From Sarcophilus harrisii (Eukaryota; Chordata; Mammalia; Dasyuromorphia; Dasyuridae): a stretch of DNA of 64,000 bases. This document shows positions 44,096 through 55,489 of this stretch, in pieces. Numbering within the stretch: position 1 is the stretch's first letter; the number at the start of each line of letters is the position of its first letter. Made by a program: the position numbers and the translations under genes. Location of the stretch: assembly GCF_902635505.1 (NCBI RefSeq), contig NC_045427.1, positions 54,958,539 through 55,022,538 on the forward strand, in the 5' to 3' direction. Under the pieces are notes generated by a model. It was not told the origin of the DNA, made no database searches, and was given only the letters and a program-made list of their open reading frames with translations.

Positions 44096-44918
44096 GCTAC
44101 TTCCCCAAAAATCACACACTTGAATGGTGACCCCAGAATATTCCCCTCTGATCCTTCTGTCCTTTATGGGCAAACATGCAGGATCAAACCTTGGGTGGGA
44201 GCATTGGTAAGTAAATGGTAAGATCAGCATCTCATTAATTAAGCCTCTTTTACTCGTAGCCATAATATCTGAAGGTTTTACCAAAAAGATTACTTCCTAA
44301 AATGCCTGACTTCAGCTTTCCTGACACAGGAAAAGCTCCTCCTCCCCCTCACCAGCTCCCAGTCAGAATGGGATAGTCTAGGACAAAGGTGCCCCTAGGA
44401 CCTGATTAGCCCTAGATTCCCTGACACAGTTTCCTGGTCATGGAAGGGCATAAAAACACCCAGCCATGTGGTATGTAGGTCCCTAGGAGTTGCTGGATTT
44501 CTGAAGATCTGCCATGTAATCTCACCCTTCCGTTTCAATATGGAGATGGGAGGAGGGAGGGTGACGGGGAGAGATGACCTTCAGTTGTCAGTGATCAGTG
44601 GCACTAAGTGCCTTGCTTTGTAAGGGCAAAGTGAACTTCCTCATGTTAAACCTTCAGTGACTTGGGGCTCCTTGTATTATCCTAACATGGAATAAGAAAG
44701 TCAGTATCTTCTTAGAGCCTTCAGAGCTGAGTTTCTGACAGAGAAAGTGAGGTAGAAGATGAGGGGCAATACCACAGTTCACTTAAGTGTGAGCAAAATG
44801 CTAATCCTTTACTAAATTTAACACTTAAATAAAAGCAAATTTTAACATTAATTTTATTGATATCACCTAAATATTTATCCCCCATATCCCATATTATTCC
44901 TGTTCCCAAAGATACACC
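44096..44918. other. no recognised element
   Basis: Unassigned. No exon or named repeat. Confidence 0.35.
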
Positions 44919-44926
44919 CCATAGCA

Positions 44927-45128
44927 CAGTGGTTCTCAAACTTTTGTTTTCGGTATCTTTATCCTATTAAAAATTATTGAGGATCTCTCCAAAGCATTTT
45001 TGTTTATCTGGGTTATATTTATAGACATTTACCATATTGGAAATAAAAACTACTTTTGAATTTGTAGACCCTCTAAAAGGGTTTCAGAGACCCCCAGGAT
45101 TCTTTAGACCATACTTTGAGAACCACTG
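44927..45128. mobile_element. hAT-Charlie-like DNA transposon with perfect 8-bp duplication
   Basis: 202 bp with inverted ends 'cagtggttctcaaacttt' and 'actttgagaaccactg'. Flanked by identical 'ccatagca' at 44919-44926 and 45129-45136. No transposase coding remains. It relates to the MER-type Charlie elements known across mammals. Confidence 0.9.
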
Positions 45129-45354
45129 CCATAGCATAAAGAATTTTTTAAAAGGGAAAAAAATGTCAGTCAAAACAATCAATTCACTGAATAAAAATCT
45201 TCCAATATATGCATAATATATTCCACACCCATGGACCCCCACCCCAACTTTGACAATGAAGATATATTCATTATATGTGCCACATATGATTGACAGGACT
45301 TTTCTCAGCAATATCTGACACTTTTATGGAGATGTCAGTAGAATACAAGGGGGA

Positions 45355-45515
45355 GAAGGTCCTGCCAAGATGGAAAGCCTTTGAGTATAAATCTGGCATT
45401 TGAATGGATATTGGATTTTGGGCGACCAACTTAGCTAAGTTTAGAGAAGCTCACAAGAAGCAGGAAGACTCAAGATGATGGATATTTTGTCCACAGGAAG
45501 TCATGAAAACCCTCC
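45355..45515. mobile_element. fragment of the unclassified repeat seen at 13485-14245
   Basis: 'gaccaacttagctaagttta' followed by 'gagaagctcacaag' parallels 14160-14200. Confidence 0.45.
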
Positions 45516-45524
45516 TCTCTAAGA

Positions 45525-45835
45525 CAGGTAGGTGGCCCCAAGGACAGAATATGGGATTTGTAATTAAGAAGACCTGAGTTCAAATCCATCCTCAGATATT
45601 TTCTGTGAGACCCTGGGTAAGTCACCTAATTGATATTTGTCTCAGTTTCCTTATCTATAAACTGGGAATAATAATATCTCCCAGGATTGTTGTAAGAATC
45701 AAATAAGATAATATGTAAAACATTTTGTAAACCTCAAAGCTATATATAGTTTTAGTCTTAAAACTATATATAGATATATACATGCTAGCTATTACTACTA
45801 CTACTATTATTATTGTAGTAATAATAATAGAGGGT
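45525..45835 (+). mobile_element. MIR/THER-type SINE with hairpin-forming tail
   Basis: 'gacaggtaggtggccccaag', 'gagaccctgggtaagtcacc' and 'ctcagtttccttatctataa'. The tail contains two inverted repeats at 45740-45773 and 45804-45830. Confidence 0.7.
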
Positions 45836-46384
45836 TGCGATCTGTATTGGAGGGGAAATTGCCCACATGGACAAAATTATAAAATCTTAATGTACTGAGT
45901 GAATATTGACAGACAAGTACACAAATTGGCTCAACTACTCTGTTCCCTTTTTTCTTATCAGTTAAGGAAAGAAAAACATCCAGAGTCAATATTATTTGTT
46001 AGATGCAAAATGCCTCTTTCTCCACATAAAATATGTCTCATGATTTTGACTTCAAGGTTATCATGAAAAAAATTTAAAAAGAAAGAAAACACAATGTCAT
46101 TTACCTAGGGGCAGGAGAATTTAAATCCAAAATAAATGATTTATCCATTATCAGGCAAGACTGAATTCTAATTTATGTGGCCAAGCGCATGTTACTATGT
46201 CAAACAATCCTATGTAATAGTTTTTTTAGGTGGTGCTATTTATGAAATAGACTTTGCATACAGCAATGTGGCTATCTTCCTGTCAATTTTAATCACTGCC
46301 AAGTATTATAAACTAGCGGGTGAGGCAAGGAGATAAGGAAATTTTTTGGGCTCACCCCCATTATTCCTAACGCTGCTCTGATTA
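45836..46384. other. no recognised element
   Basis: Unassigned. Confidence 0.35.
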
Positions 46385-46530
46385 CTGCAAATCAGAACTG
46401 TAGAATGTTAGAGAGGAAAGGGCACCCACAGATCATTTAGTCTGACGCCTCCATTTTACAGATAAGGAAATTGAGGCCAAAATAGGGGAACTGATTTGTC
46501 TAGAGTCACACGGCTAATAAGAGGTCAATC
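46385..46530 (-). mobile_element. MIR SINE
   Basis: 'ctccattttacagataagga', 'gtctagagtcacacggctaa'. Confidence 0.65.
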
Positions 46531-46534
46531 CAAG

Positions 46535-46615
46535 ACAATAATGCAGTAGGATACAAAGAGCACTAACTCTGGAATCGGCATCTGGGTTCTTTTTTCTGAT
46601 CAAGTGACCTTATGC

Positions 46616-46652
<37 letters not shown>

Positions 46653-46745
46653 TGCTTATATTTTAATTTCTTCATCAACCAAACAAAGGGATCAAGAGTA
46701 AATAATCTTGAAAGTCTCTTCCTGCTCTAAATCCTATGATCCCAT
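46535..46745 (+). mobile_element. MIR SINE with internal TA microsatellite
   Basis: 'ctctggaatcggcatctggg' and 'tcttcctgctctaaatccta' lie either side of an uninterrupted TA run at 46618-46651. Confidence 0.6.
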
Positions 46746-46779
46746 AAATTTTACTATTTAATTCTAGATCTTTTGAGTT

Positions 46780-47345
46780 CAAGTTAAGTGGTTCCCTATC
46801 ACCTCCCAGCACTTACCTTTTTTTTCCCCTCACCCTCACTATCATTGCCAATTCCATAAATCGAGCCAACACTGTCATTATTCCTGGAGAAACTGTACCA
46901 TTCCACTCTCCCCATAGCTCCATTCATGATCCATGTGACTTTACAAACCAAAACATGTCTGCCCTATAATCATTCCCCTTTTTCTATCCCTATTAGAATG
47001 TAAACTCCATGTGAACAGAGGCTATTTCCACTTTTGTATTTGTATCCCCAAGTTTAGCATAATGAATGGCACATACTAAGTGCTAAGTGAGGCATCTGGG
47101 GGGTACAGTGGATAAAGTGTCAGGTCTGGAGTCAGGCCATCTTCCTAAGTTCAAATCTGGCCTCAGACACTTACTGGCTATGTGACTCTGGGCAAGTAAC
47201 TTTGCCTCAGTTCCTCATCTGTGAAATGAGCTGAAGAAAGCACTGACAAACCTCTTCTGTATCTTTGCCAAGAAAATTCCAAATGGAATCACAAAGACTG
47301 GATATGATTGAAATGACTGAACAACAAAGTGCTAAATAAAATTTC
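46780..47345 (+). mobile_element. L2 LINE 3' end split by MAR1
   Basis: 46985-47078 has 'tagaatgtaaactccatgtg' and 'atttgtatccccaagtttag'. The last bases resume after the MAR1 as 'aagtgctaaataaaatttct'. Confidence 0.75.
47087..47326 (+). mobile_element. MAR1 SINE, full length, with target duplication
   Basis: 'ggggtacagtggataaagtg', 'tgactctgggcaagtaactt', 'atctttgccaagaaaattcc', tail 'gactgaacaaca'. 'aagtgctaa' flanks it at 47078-47086 and 47327-47335. Confidence 0.85.
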
Positions 47346-47539
47346 TTTCTTTTAGTCAATCACTCTTGCTAAAATTAAAAAAAAAATCTCAGCAAAATAC
47401 CCTCTTTAGGATATTTTCCCCTTCCTACCCACACTCCCAGTTCTGGAGGGTGAAATTCTAAGGCCTGCCTAGGGCTTTGAGATATAGGTGCTACAGAAGT
47501 ATGAAAGCCATATTTTCTTTATTATAATTTAATTTTTTA

Positions 47540-47625
47540 AAGCATTGTTGTTGTTCAGTAATTTCAATCAGGTATGACTCTGTGATCCCATTTGGGATTT
47601 TCTTGGCAGAGATATTGGAGTATAG
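47540..47625 (-). mobile_element. MAR1 SINE, 3' end only
   Basis: 'attgttgttgttcagtaatt', 'gatcccatttgggattttct', 'tggcagagatattgg'. Confidence 0.75.
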
Positions 47626-47639
47626 ACCCATTATTTGGA

Positions 47640-48415
47640 TTGTTGATAAATTGAGTCAATGCAACAACATCTAGAGTTGAATTCTCTTTATTTCTGTTAG
47701 TGGCTCCATCATCTTCCAGCTACTCAGGTTGGAAATCTAGGAGTCATGTTTGATTCTACTTTCTCCCTCTATCCCTTTTCTCCTACAACCATTCCATTGC
47801 CAAACTCTTGGGATGTTACTGACAAAATATCTCTTGCACCTATCCATTCATCCCAATCCTACCACCACCACCAGTACAAAGCCTAATCACTTCTAGTTTG
47901 ACTTTTGCAATAGTCTCCTAAATTGTCCCACCCCTCCCTGATCTAACCTTTATGAGATTGTCAAAAACAATCTCCCTAATTCATATGCTTGATCAGGTCC
48001 TTCTTCTCATAAACTTGCAGTGGCTCTCTATTGCCTATAGAATCAAATTCAGATTTTTTAGTTTCAGGCACTTCCTAATCTGGATCCAGCCTTCATTTCC
48101 AGCCTTATTTCAGGTTTCTTCATGTAACCTACATTCCAGCCAAACTGGACAACTAATTATTCCCCTACCGTGTACATTCACATAGACCATCCTCTCACAG
48201 CTGGATACACTGTATTTTGATCCCAACACCATGATGTTATTTTGGTCCTCCTCTAGCATCAAGGACAAAATAACAACAATAGACCATTCTCATATATCTG
48301 GAATGTCCTCCTTCCTTCAAGGCTCAACTCAGGAGCTACCTTCTCCATGAAGCTTTACCAGTTATGTCCCACTGAAATTTTCTTCTTTCCCTTCTCTAAT
48401 TTTCTTATCTATATT
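47640..48415 (+). mobile_element. L2 LINE, 3' region, split by an RTE tail
   Basis: 'tttgcaatagtctcctaaat', 'aacttgcagtggctctctat', 'acattccagccaaactggac', then after the insertion 'ctggaatgtcctccttcctt' and 'agctaccttctccatgaagc'. Confidence 0.8.
48191..48278 (+). mobile_element. RTE LINE, 88-bp 3' end, with target duplication
   Basis: Reverse of the text at 7125-7215: 'gttattttggtcctcctcta', 'gcatcaaggacaaaataaca'. Flanked by 'atagaccat' at 48182-48190 and 48279-48287. Extremely 5'-truncated. Confidence 0.8.
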
Positions 48416-48481
48416 TCCATAAATATACATATTTATGTCAAGTGATCCAAAAAGTGAAAATTTCACCATGAGTATAAATAG

Positions 48482-48905
48482 TTGCAGCACATTAGTCAAC
48501 AAGCACTTTCTACATGCCAGGCATTGTGCTAAGAGCTAGAGATACAAAAAGGGGCAAAAACATGATTCTAATCTCAAAGAGTATATGATCTAATGAGGTT
48601 TAAACATGAAAATAGGTACATTGAGCTACATGATGAGTAGATGAAGGGTAATCAGAGAAGGGAAGGGAGGAAACAGAGGAAGAGATAGGAAAATCTTCCT
48701 ATAAAGGATGTCAAAGAAGGAAAAAATCCAGGCATTCTACAAGGCAGAGATGAGGAGAAAGGGAATTCTAGGCATGAGGGACAGCCAGTGCAAAGGCATA
48801 GAGATGGGAGATGGAGAAATGTGTGAAGGGAACATTGAGGAGCTGTCAACTGGATTGTAAAGTACACACAAAGGACAGTAAATATAAGATGACTGGAAAG
48901 GTAAA
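48482..48905 (-). mobile_element. L2 LINE, 3' end
   Basis: 'aacaagcactttctacatgc', 'caggcattgtgctaagagct', 'ggcatgagggacagccagtg', 'caaaggcatagagatgggag'. Confidence 0.75.
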
Positions 48906-48934
48906 AAGGGTTCTTATAATTTAATGTTTCTAGT

Positions 48935-49045
48935 ATTTCCTACTACAGATGAGACTCAGACTGGTTAAATAATTTGTCTGAGATCCCATACAGGTAGCAA
49001 ATGGTTGAGCTAAATTCAAACCTGGCTTATCTTTCCATTACGTCC
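48935..49045 (-). mobile_element. MIR SINE
   Basis: 'gactggttaaataatttgtc' and 'agctaaattcaaacctggct'. Confidence 0.5.
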
Positions 49046-49334
49046 CTCTCCTTCTCTGCCATCTCTGCCCTTTTGGTCCCTGCAGGTGCAGAATTAAAAC
49101 AAACATCCTCATTAAAAAACAGGTGATGGAAACTGCCATGTTTCTGATCACTAAAAACATGCTAGCCCCACTTCCACCCTCAGGACTTATAGAAATGCTA
49201 AGGGATTTCAAATCTGAACAGAAAAAAAAAAAAAAAAAAAGCAGAAAGCAAAAATCGTCCCAAGAATGACAAATATCCTTTGGTAAATAAACACAAAAAC
49301 CCACCTCCTCTGGCACAATTGTCAAGCCATGAGG
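49046..49334. other. no recognised element
   Basis: Unassigned, with an A20 tract at 49221-49240. Confidence 0.35.
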
Positions 49335-49475
49335 ATGAAATCAATTCATCCACAAGTACCTAATGAGCTTCTACTATGAGCAAGGCATCATGGGAGAAAC
49401 TTAAGAAATGGGAGATAAGCTTCTTGCCCTTAAGGAGCTACAGTCTCGCTAAAAGATAATGCTAACATTTATTCC
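49335..49475 (-). mobile_element. L2 LINE 3' end
   Basis: 'aatgagcttctactatgagc', 'aaggcatcatgggagaaact' and 'gcccttaaggagctacagtc'. Confidence 0.6.
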
Positions 49476-49737
49476 TTCAATAAGTATTGAAGTATTCCTC
49501 TGTTGTATTCAGAGCACTGTGACAGAGTCTAGGAGAGATGCAGGGCTTAGATAATTCACAACTCTGGCTATCATGGGCAGCAGAGTTTAGTAGTTGCAAA
49601 CATAGATAAGTATACCCCTTCTCTTCAAGTGCTTTAGAGATGTATAAAACAAAGGGTATCCCACTAGGATAATTTACCATCACAAAAATAGTAATCTGGA
49701 AGAAGACCCTCGATGCTTTTAGCCAGAACAGAAAACA
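49476..49737. other. no recognised element
   Basis: Unassigned. A reverse-strand frame crossing it has no recognisable product. Confidence 0.35.
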
Positions 49738-49935
49738 ATTATTATTAGTTGTTCTTTCTTTGTCCTGTAAGAAGAACAATGACATCAGAAGGAGGTTACC
49801 TTGACTTGCAAGTGAATTGGATTTAAGTGAGGTAGAGCTGTGTAAAGTCTTTCTCCTCCAGAACGCCAAGTTATAGGGAGAGACCCAGGATGCAGTGGGA
49901 GACCTTTTTAAGCTAAGGTCTTTCCCAGCTCTCAG
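49738..49935 (-). mobile_element. RTE-tailed SINE
   Basis: 'gttgttctttctttgtcctg', 'aacaatgacatcagaaggag', 'acttgcaagtgaattggatt' and 'ccaggatgcagtgggagacc'. Same family as 27697-27905. Confidence 0.65.
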
Positions 49936-50339
49936 TCTGTTTGAGGCAGCACATGTTCAGCAGTTAAAGGGAAGGTAAGAATTGAGGTAAAAGATGGTCT
50001 ACTTTTGATAGTTATACTCCTAAAAAGTGAGTCATAGTATATTAGATCCAAAGAATGTCTTTATATTGATCTGGGAAATAAGAGAAAATACCATAGAGGA
50101 TTTAGCATTTGAATTGAAATGAAAGAAACTAATTAATAAAGCACTAAACTAGGAGTAAGAGATAATATAAATGTTATAAGAATTCAAATCAAAGGGAGAT
50201 TGGAGTAGGATCAAAGGGCCGGTGTAGAATTCCTTATAAAGGCTTCATGAAGGAGGAAGGGTTTGACATGAGCATCAGACTTACTAGTCAACTTTCTGGT
50301 TCCCACTTCACCCTATCTCCCACCTATAACCTATTTATT
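49936..50339. other. no recognised element
   Basis: May be the continuation of the preceding repeat in its first 80 bp, then unassigned. Confidence 0.3.
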
Positions 50340-51135
50340 GCTCTTTGAAGCTTTTATTTTCTGAACTTTTTGTCATTTTATTACCAGGCTCCCTTTCTCA
50401 CCCTGGGCTTTTCCTGCTCTCTCCTGGTTGTCTCCCTACTTATTCAACCCACCCATCCTGTCAGAGCATCTCTGTATCCAGCCCCCTAAGTATCACTGTG
50501 TCCAGTGGTTCCATCCTGGGACCTCTCACTCTTTCTCTTGTTGATCCCATCACCCCTAGAGCTACAGCTCTTAACCCTATAGAGAGGCTATACATTCCTC
50601 CCCTCTCTCCAGAGCGTTAATTCTTCATCATCACTTGGTGGATATCTCCACTTGGATGTTCCACGGATATCTCAAATTCAAGTCCAAAACAAAACTGATC
50701 TTTCCCCTATAGTCCATTCCTCTTCCTAATTTCTGTAAATGTCTATAAAGGTCATTACATCCTTCTAGGTAGCCAGGTTTGTAAACCTGGAGTTATCTTC
50801 AATTCATTCTTCTCTCCTCGCCCCTATATCTGACCAGTTGCCAGGTCTTGTCATTTCTGTCTCTACAATCTCTCACATCCAAGCCTTCCTCTCTGTTCAT
50901 ACAATCACACCTCCTCATCTCTTGTCTAGATTCCTTCCATATTTGTCTCTGGCTCTTCTTCTCGATGAATCATCTTTTATACTGTTGTCAAATTGATATT
51001 TCCTAAAACACAGATCTGATCAAGTCATAACCCTGCTCAAAAACCTTCAATGATTCCCTATTGCCTTTAGGACAAAAATAGGAATTTCTCTAAGACTTTG
51101 AGTTTAAAATTCTTTGTGTTCTTGGAATAACATCT
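50340..51135 (+). mobile_element. L2 LINE, RT end and 3' region
   Basis: 'tggatatctccacttggatg', 'cacggatatctcaaattcaa', 'gtttgtaaacctggagttat', 'cctgctcaaaaaccttcaat' follow the L2 order from RT end to the 3' region. The frame is broken in several places. Confidence 0.75.
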
Positions 51136-51155
51136 GCCTCTTAGATGTTATTCCA
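51123..51155. repeat. 13-bp perfect inverted repeat
   Basis: 'tggaataacatct' and its exact reverse complement, 7-nt loop, at the end of the L2 fragment. Confidence 0.95.
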
Positions 51156-51179
51156 GCAGCACAAAGAATTTTTAGACAC

Positions 51180-51620
51180 AACCATCTGAATTTATATAAT
51201 ATCTGTATGAAATATATACATATATAATATGTGTATGTATATATGTATTTGTATACACATATAAGAGTATGTGTATGTATATAAAGGTCCCTTTCAAGCC
51301 CTTACTGATGATAAACACTACAAACTATGTGTGTATGTGTATTTGTAGTATGTCCCAAATATCTTAGTACTTAACTCAATTCAACAAGTTTTTCTTGAAC
51401 ATTTAGAATTTCCCAGCCACTGGGCCTTCCTTCTGGGAATTTCCTAAAAACTTCACTCATTTCACAAATACAAAAATGAGCAGACAAAGCTAAGAGCAAA
51501 ATGGAATGAGAACATTCATTCATTTTATATATATATATATATATATTAAAATACACATATTTATTTATATATACATGTATGCATATATACGTATATATAC
51601 ATGTATATGTATATTACAAA
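51180..51620. repeat. TA/TATG/TGTA microsatellite clusters
   Basis: Main tracts at 51205-51275, 51325-51345 and 51525-51615. The middle section (about 51360-51500) recalls a reverse L2 end but is weak. Confidence 0.7.
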
Positions 51621-51934
51621 AGGTTAAACATAGAAATAAGTGTGTCCAGATTATCAAGAAATATAAACAAATATTAGGACTAATGTTTTCCGTAATTATT
51701 TTGAATAATATCACAGTGATAAATATAAACCATAATTTTGAGTTTGCCTGTTTTTCTTTTTTAAGTCATTCCAAATAATTATTTCAAAAATATTTAGTAT
51801 TCACATTTCATATTATATGGAGCCCTACACACATTCTCTAACAAAGTTACCTAATTGTAAAACTGATATACTGTTTTAAAACTCATAAATCCAGGTATCT
51901 AAGTAATATGGTGTATCTCATTTCCATCTCCTCC
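51621..51934. other. no recognised element
   Basis: AT-rich unassigned sequence. Confidence 0.35.
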
Positions 51935-52765
51935 ACCCTATTTCAGGCCCTAATAGCCTCAACCCCTGACTATACCAATAGGCTCCTAATTGGTCTCTCT
52001 GCTGCTGCCAGTCTTTCCTTCTTTCCATATATCTTCCATACAGTTTTTTTTTAATCATCTTCAGGAAGAATAGTTCTGGCCTTGGTATTCCTTTGTTCAA
52101 AAATCTTTAGTGTTTCCCTGTACTTCTGTTCTCACTGATCTAGCTTCTACTTGCCTTGCTAGACAGTTCCACAGTTTGGTTCCCATCAAACTGATCTACC
52201 AGATGCTTCTCAGGATCCCATCTCCTCTCTCCATCCCTTGGAATAGACAGTCCTCTCTCTACCTCTTCTGAAAATCCTGATTTCTTTCAAGTTTTTCCCA
52301 TCCCCAAATAACATCTCTAACAGAAAGTTTCTCCCATTTTTCTACTTGTTAAACTTTCCTTCTTTCTTCCTCATCGTATCTTATCTTTTATTTATCTGTA
52401 TATATGTTATTAGGGGCACCTAGTTTAATTCAGTGAATAGAGCATTGGACCTACAGTCAGAAAGACCAGAATTCACATTTGGCCTCAGAAATTTACTAAC
52501 TGTATGATCCTGAACAAGATAATTGACTCTGATTGCCTCAGTTTCCTCATCTGTCAAATGAGATGGAGAAGGAAATGGACCACTCCAGTATCTTTGTTAA
52601 GAAAACCCCAAATGGAATCATGAAAAGTTTGGGATGATGAAAAATGACAACATATGTTGAAAATCTCCAGTGAAATATGAGCTGGTTGAGGGCAGGAACA
52701 ATTTTATTTTTCTCTTGTATCTCCAATGCCTAGTAGAGAAGAAGGTGTATACCTAACAGGTGTTA
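51935..52765 (+). mobile_element. L2 LINE 3' region split by MAR1
   Basis: 'aggctcctaattggtctctc', 'tccatacagtttttttttaa' and 'tcaaactgatctacc' before, and 'tatgagctggttgagggcag' with 'ctcttgtatctccaatgcct' after, the SINE at 52409-52651. Confidence 0.75.
52409..52651 (+). mobile_element. MAR1 SINE, full length, with target duplication
   Basis: 'ttcagtgaatagagcattgg', 'tcagtttcctcatctgtcaa', 'gagatggagaaggaaatgga', 'gttaagaaaaccccaaatgg'. 'atatgtt' flanks it at 52402-52408 and 52652-52658. Confidence 0.8.
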
Positions 52766-52835
52766 TATATATGTGTATGTATGTGTGTATATTATATATA
52801 CATTTGGGTGTATGTATATATGTACATATATAATC
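52766..52835. repeat. TATG/TGTA microsatellite
   Basis: Tracts of tatg, tgta and tata following the L2 terminus. Confidence 0.75.
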
Positions 52836-52939
52836 TTGAATTTAATTCAATTAAATATTAGACACAAAACATTCTTCATGCATAATTACAATTTTATAAT
52901 TTAACATTCTAGATACAAGAGCCACTTAGAAAATCTGCC

Positions 52940-53180
52940 TTGTTTTATCATTTTCAATTCTTGATGACTCTATTTGGGGTTTTTTGGCAAAGAAACAGAG
53001 TGGTTTGTTGTTTCCTTCTCAGTTCATTTGACAGATTAAAAAATTGAAGCAAGCAGAGTGAAGTGACTTGTCCAGGGTTACATGACTACTAAGGGCTTAA
53101 GGTCAAATTTGAACTCAGGAAGAGAAATTTTACCGACTCCAGGCCAGACCTCTATTCAATGCACTACCCAACTGCACCAA
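52940..53180 (-). mobile_element. MAR1 SINE, full length
   Basis: 'cttgatgactctatttgggg', 'ttccttctcagttcatttga', 'aagtgacttgtccagggtta', 'ctattcaatgcactacccaa'. Confidence 0.8.
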
Positions 53181-53545
53181 ATGTATATATCCTGTGAAAG
53201 AACTAAGATTGTCTTTTTCAAAAATTGTCAACTGGTCAAATAAACAAACATTTAAGATCTTAAATATGTGCCAAGCACATAGTAAGTCTTTGAAAGTCCT
53301 TTCAATGATACAAAAAATGGCATCAGGTCAAAGCCATAAATAAAATTGTACAATTGAAAAACTCAGTATAAAAATGTGTCATCTATAGTTTTCCTGGGGA
53401 AACAGATAATTTCTAAGAACAATTTTTTTTTTTAATTGCTGTTCTGTTTTTAGTACTTTCTTTTCCTCTAACAGAATATTATGAACTGTATCATTCTCAT
53501 CTTTTCTGTACAATGTCTTATACCTAGTAAGTATTAATAAATCTA
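53181..53545. other. mostly unassigned
   Basis: 53245-53290 recalls a reverse L2 terminus ('aagatcttaaatatgtgcca'). The rest shows nothing. Confidence 0.35.
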
Positions 53546-53765
53546 AGAAGGAAGGAAGGAAGGAAGGAAGGAAGCAAGGGAAGGAGGGAAGGAGGGAAGA
53601 AAAGAGGAAGGAAGGAAGGGAGAGAGGAAGGAAGGAAGGGAAGAAAGGAGGGAGGGAGGGAGGGAGGGAGAAAGGAAGGAAAGAAGGAAGGAAGGAAGGA
53701 AGGAAGGAGGGAGGGAGGGAGGGAGGGAGGGAGGGAGAAAGGAAGGAGAAAGGGAAGAGGGAGAA
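53546..53765. repeat. GGAA/GGGA microsatellite
   Basis: About 220 nt of ggaa, ggga and gaaa units. Its reverse strand gives long spurious Leu/Pro/Ser frames. Confidence 0.95.
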
Positions 53766-54479
53766 AATGCACTACAGGAATCACCTTTTGAAATCTGTGT
53801 GACACAATAGAACTATGAATATCTGAAAGCATTTTTAAAATTTCTATTAATTTTGCTGCTACATGTGTTGCCTTTATGTAAATGACAAAAATGACAAAAA
53901 GATAACATATGAAAAGCAATTTGCAAACCACAATGTGTAATATAAATGTTAGCTATAATCATTTGTGACCTTTAACCAGGAGGTATGCTGGAGCCAACTC
54001 AAACTCACATGAGGGAGTCTATTGTTAAATTTTCAAACTGAGTATTTATATACAGGAAATTAGCAATTGCTACAAATCAGAGCTTGGTTTATTGTTTTCT
54101 TTGTTGTCTATGCTTTAAAAAGCCGTTGAGACAATGTTAATGTATATTAAACTTGATAATGTGTCATAGTACTTTTTATTTTTTGAGAGACAATTGTTAA
54201 GCATTTGCCAGCATACCACAGTGAGGAGGGATGGGGTTTTAACAGTACTTGGAACTTTTTATAATAGAAAGAATTTAGCATTGCTGTTTTGATTAAATCA
54301 AGTTGAACTTAACCTGATTTGTCCAGAGCATTTCAATGAATGTTGTTCCTCATCCACACTCCCTTGTGGTTTTTAGTGATATGATGCCTAATGAAATAGT
54401 TCCCTTGCATGGTTCCAGAAGTGTCTATGTTCATTTACCATAGGTTAAATCATCTAGATTTCAGTTTCAGTGGCATCTT
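53766..54479. other. no recognised element
   Basis: AT-rich, possibly unique. 53930-53960 has a MIR-like tail ('gtaatataaatgttagctat'). Confidence 0.35.
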
Positions 54480-54650
54480 AACATAGAACCATAAAATTTT
54501 AGAGCAGAAAGAAAGCTTTCTAATTTAATTTGAATTGTAAAGAAATGAAGTGCCCTCCCCATGACCAGAGTCAGTCGTTGGTAAAATCCAGACTGGAACT
54601 CGGCCTCCTGATTCCACTATAGTAAAGTGATCTTCTATTAGACTCAAAGA
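54480..54650 (-). mobile_element. MIR SINE, decayed
   Basis: 'tagaaccataaaattttaga', 'ccagactggaactcggcctc'. Confidence 0.45.
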
Positions 54651-54780
54651 ATCATAAATAGTAAGAATCACTAAAAGGACTTACAGATTAATAAGCACAA
54701 CCCATACATTTTAGAGATGAGGAAAATGAGGAATCTAAACTATATCATCTCTTATAAGATCAGTCCTCTTTATTCTATCA

Positions 54781-55043
<263 letters not shown>

Positions 55044-55489
55044 TCCCAAACTAAATACCTACTCATTCATTTCCTCTATAGGTCCTTTATTCACACTTTA
55101 TTCACTCTTCAATTTTGTTAAATTTCATCACCTAGCACCAAAGCCATGGTCTTTCCCTTCTTCTCAACTTCAACACTGTGCCTTTTCCACCTTCCTGTCT
55201 ATGTGATGATGCCATGATGTTTCATTTCTCTCAATCAGTTTTCCCACCCCCAGGGATCTGCTTACCTACATAGCTTGTTTCTAATTACTCTTGCTCATGG
55301 TTTATCGACGATATCGAACTCCTGTTAGTGTATCTTCCTAGAAGTTTTGCAAGTTTTGCAAAATCAGTGTGAATCAGTTGTGGAATGTGGAAATCTAAAA
55401 AACTAATGTGATTTTGGGCTCTTTCAATAGAACAGTTTACAAAACAAATGAATTTAAATGAACTGATCCATTGTTCTCTGAGTTGAGTT
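55044..55489. other. no recognised element
   Basis: Unassigned. Confidence 0.35.

Noticed and set aside
49477-49869. 130-codon reverse frame
   Set aside because: Runs through an RTE-tailed SINE and unassigned sequence. No product recognised.
53524-53931. 135-codon reverse frame rich in Leu, Pro and Ser
   Set aside because: Direct translation of the GGAA/GGGA microsatellite.
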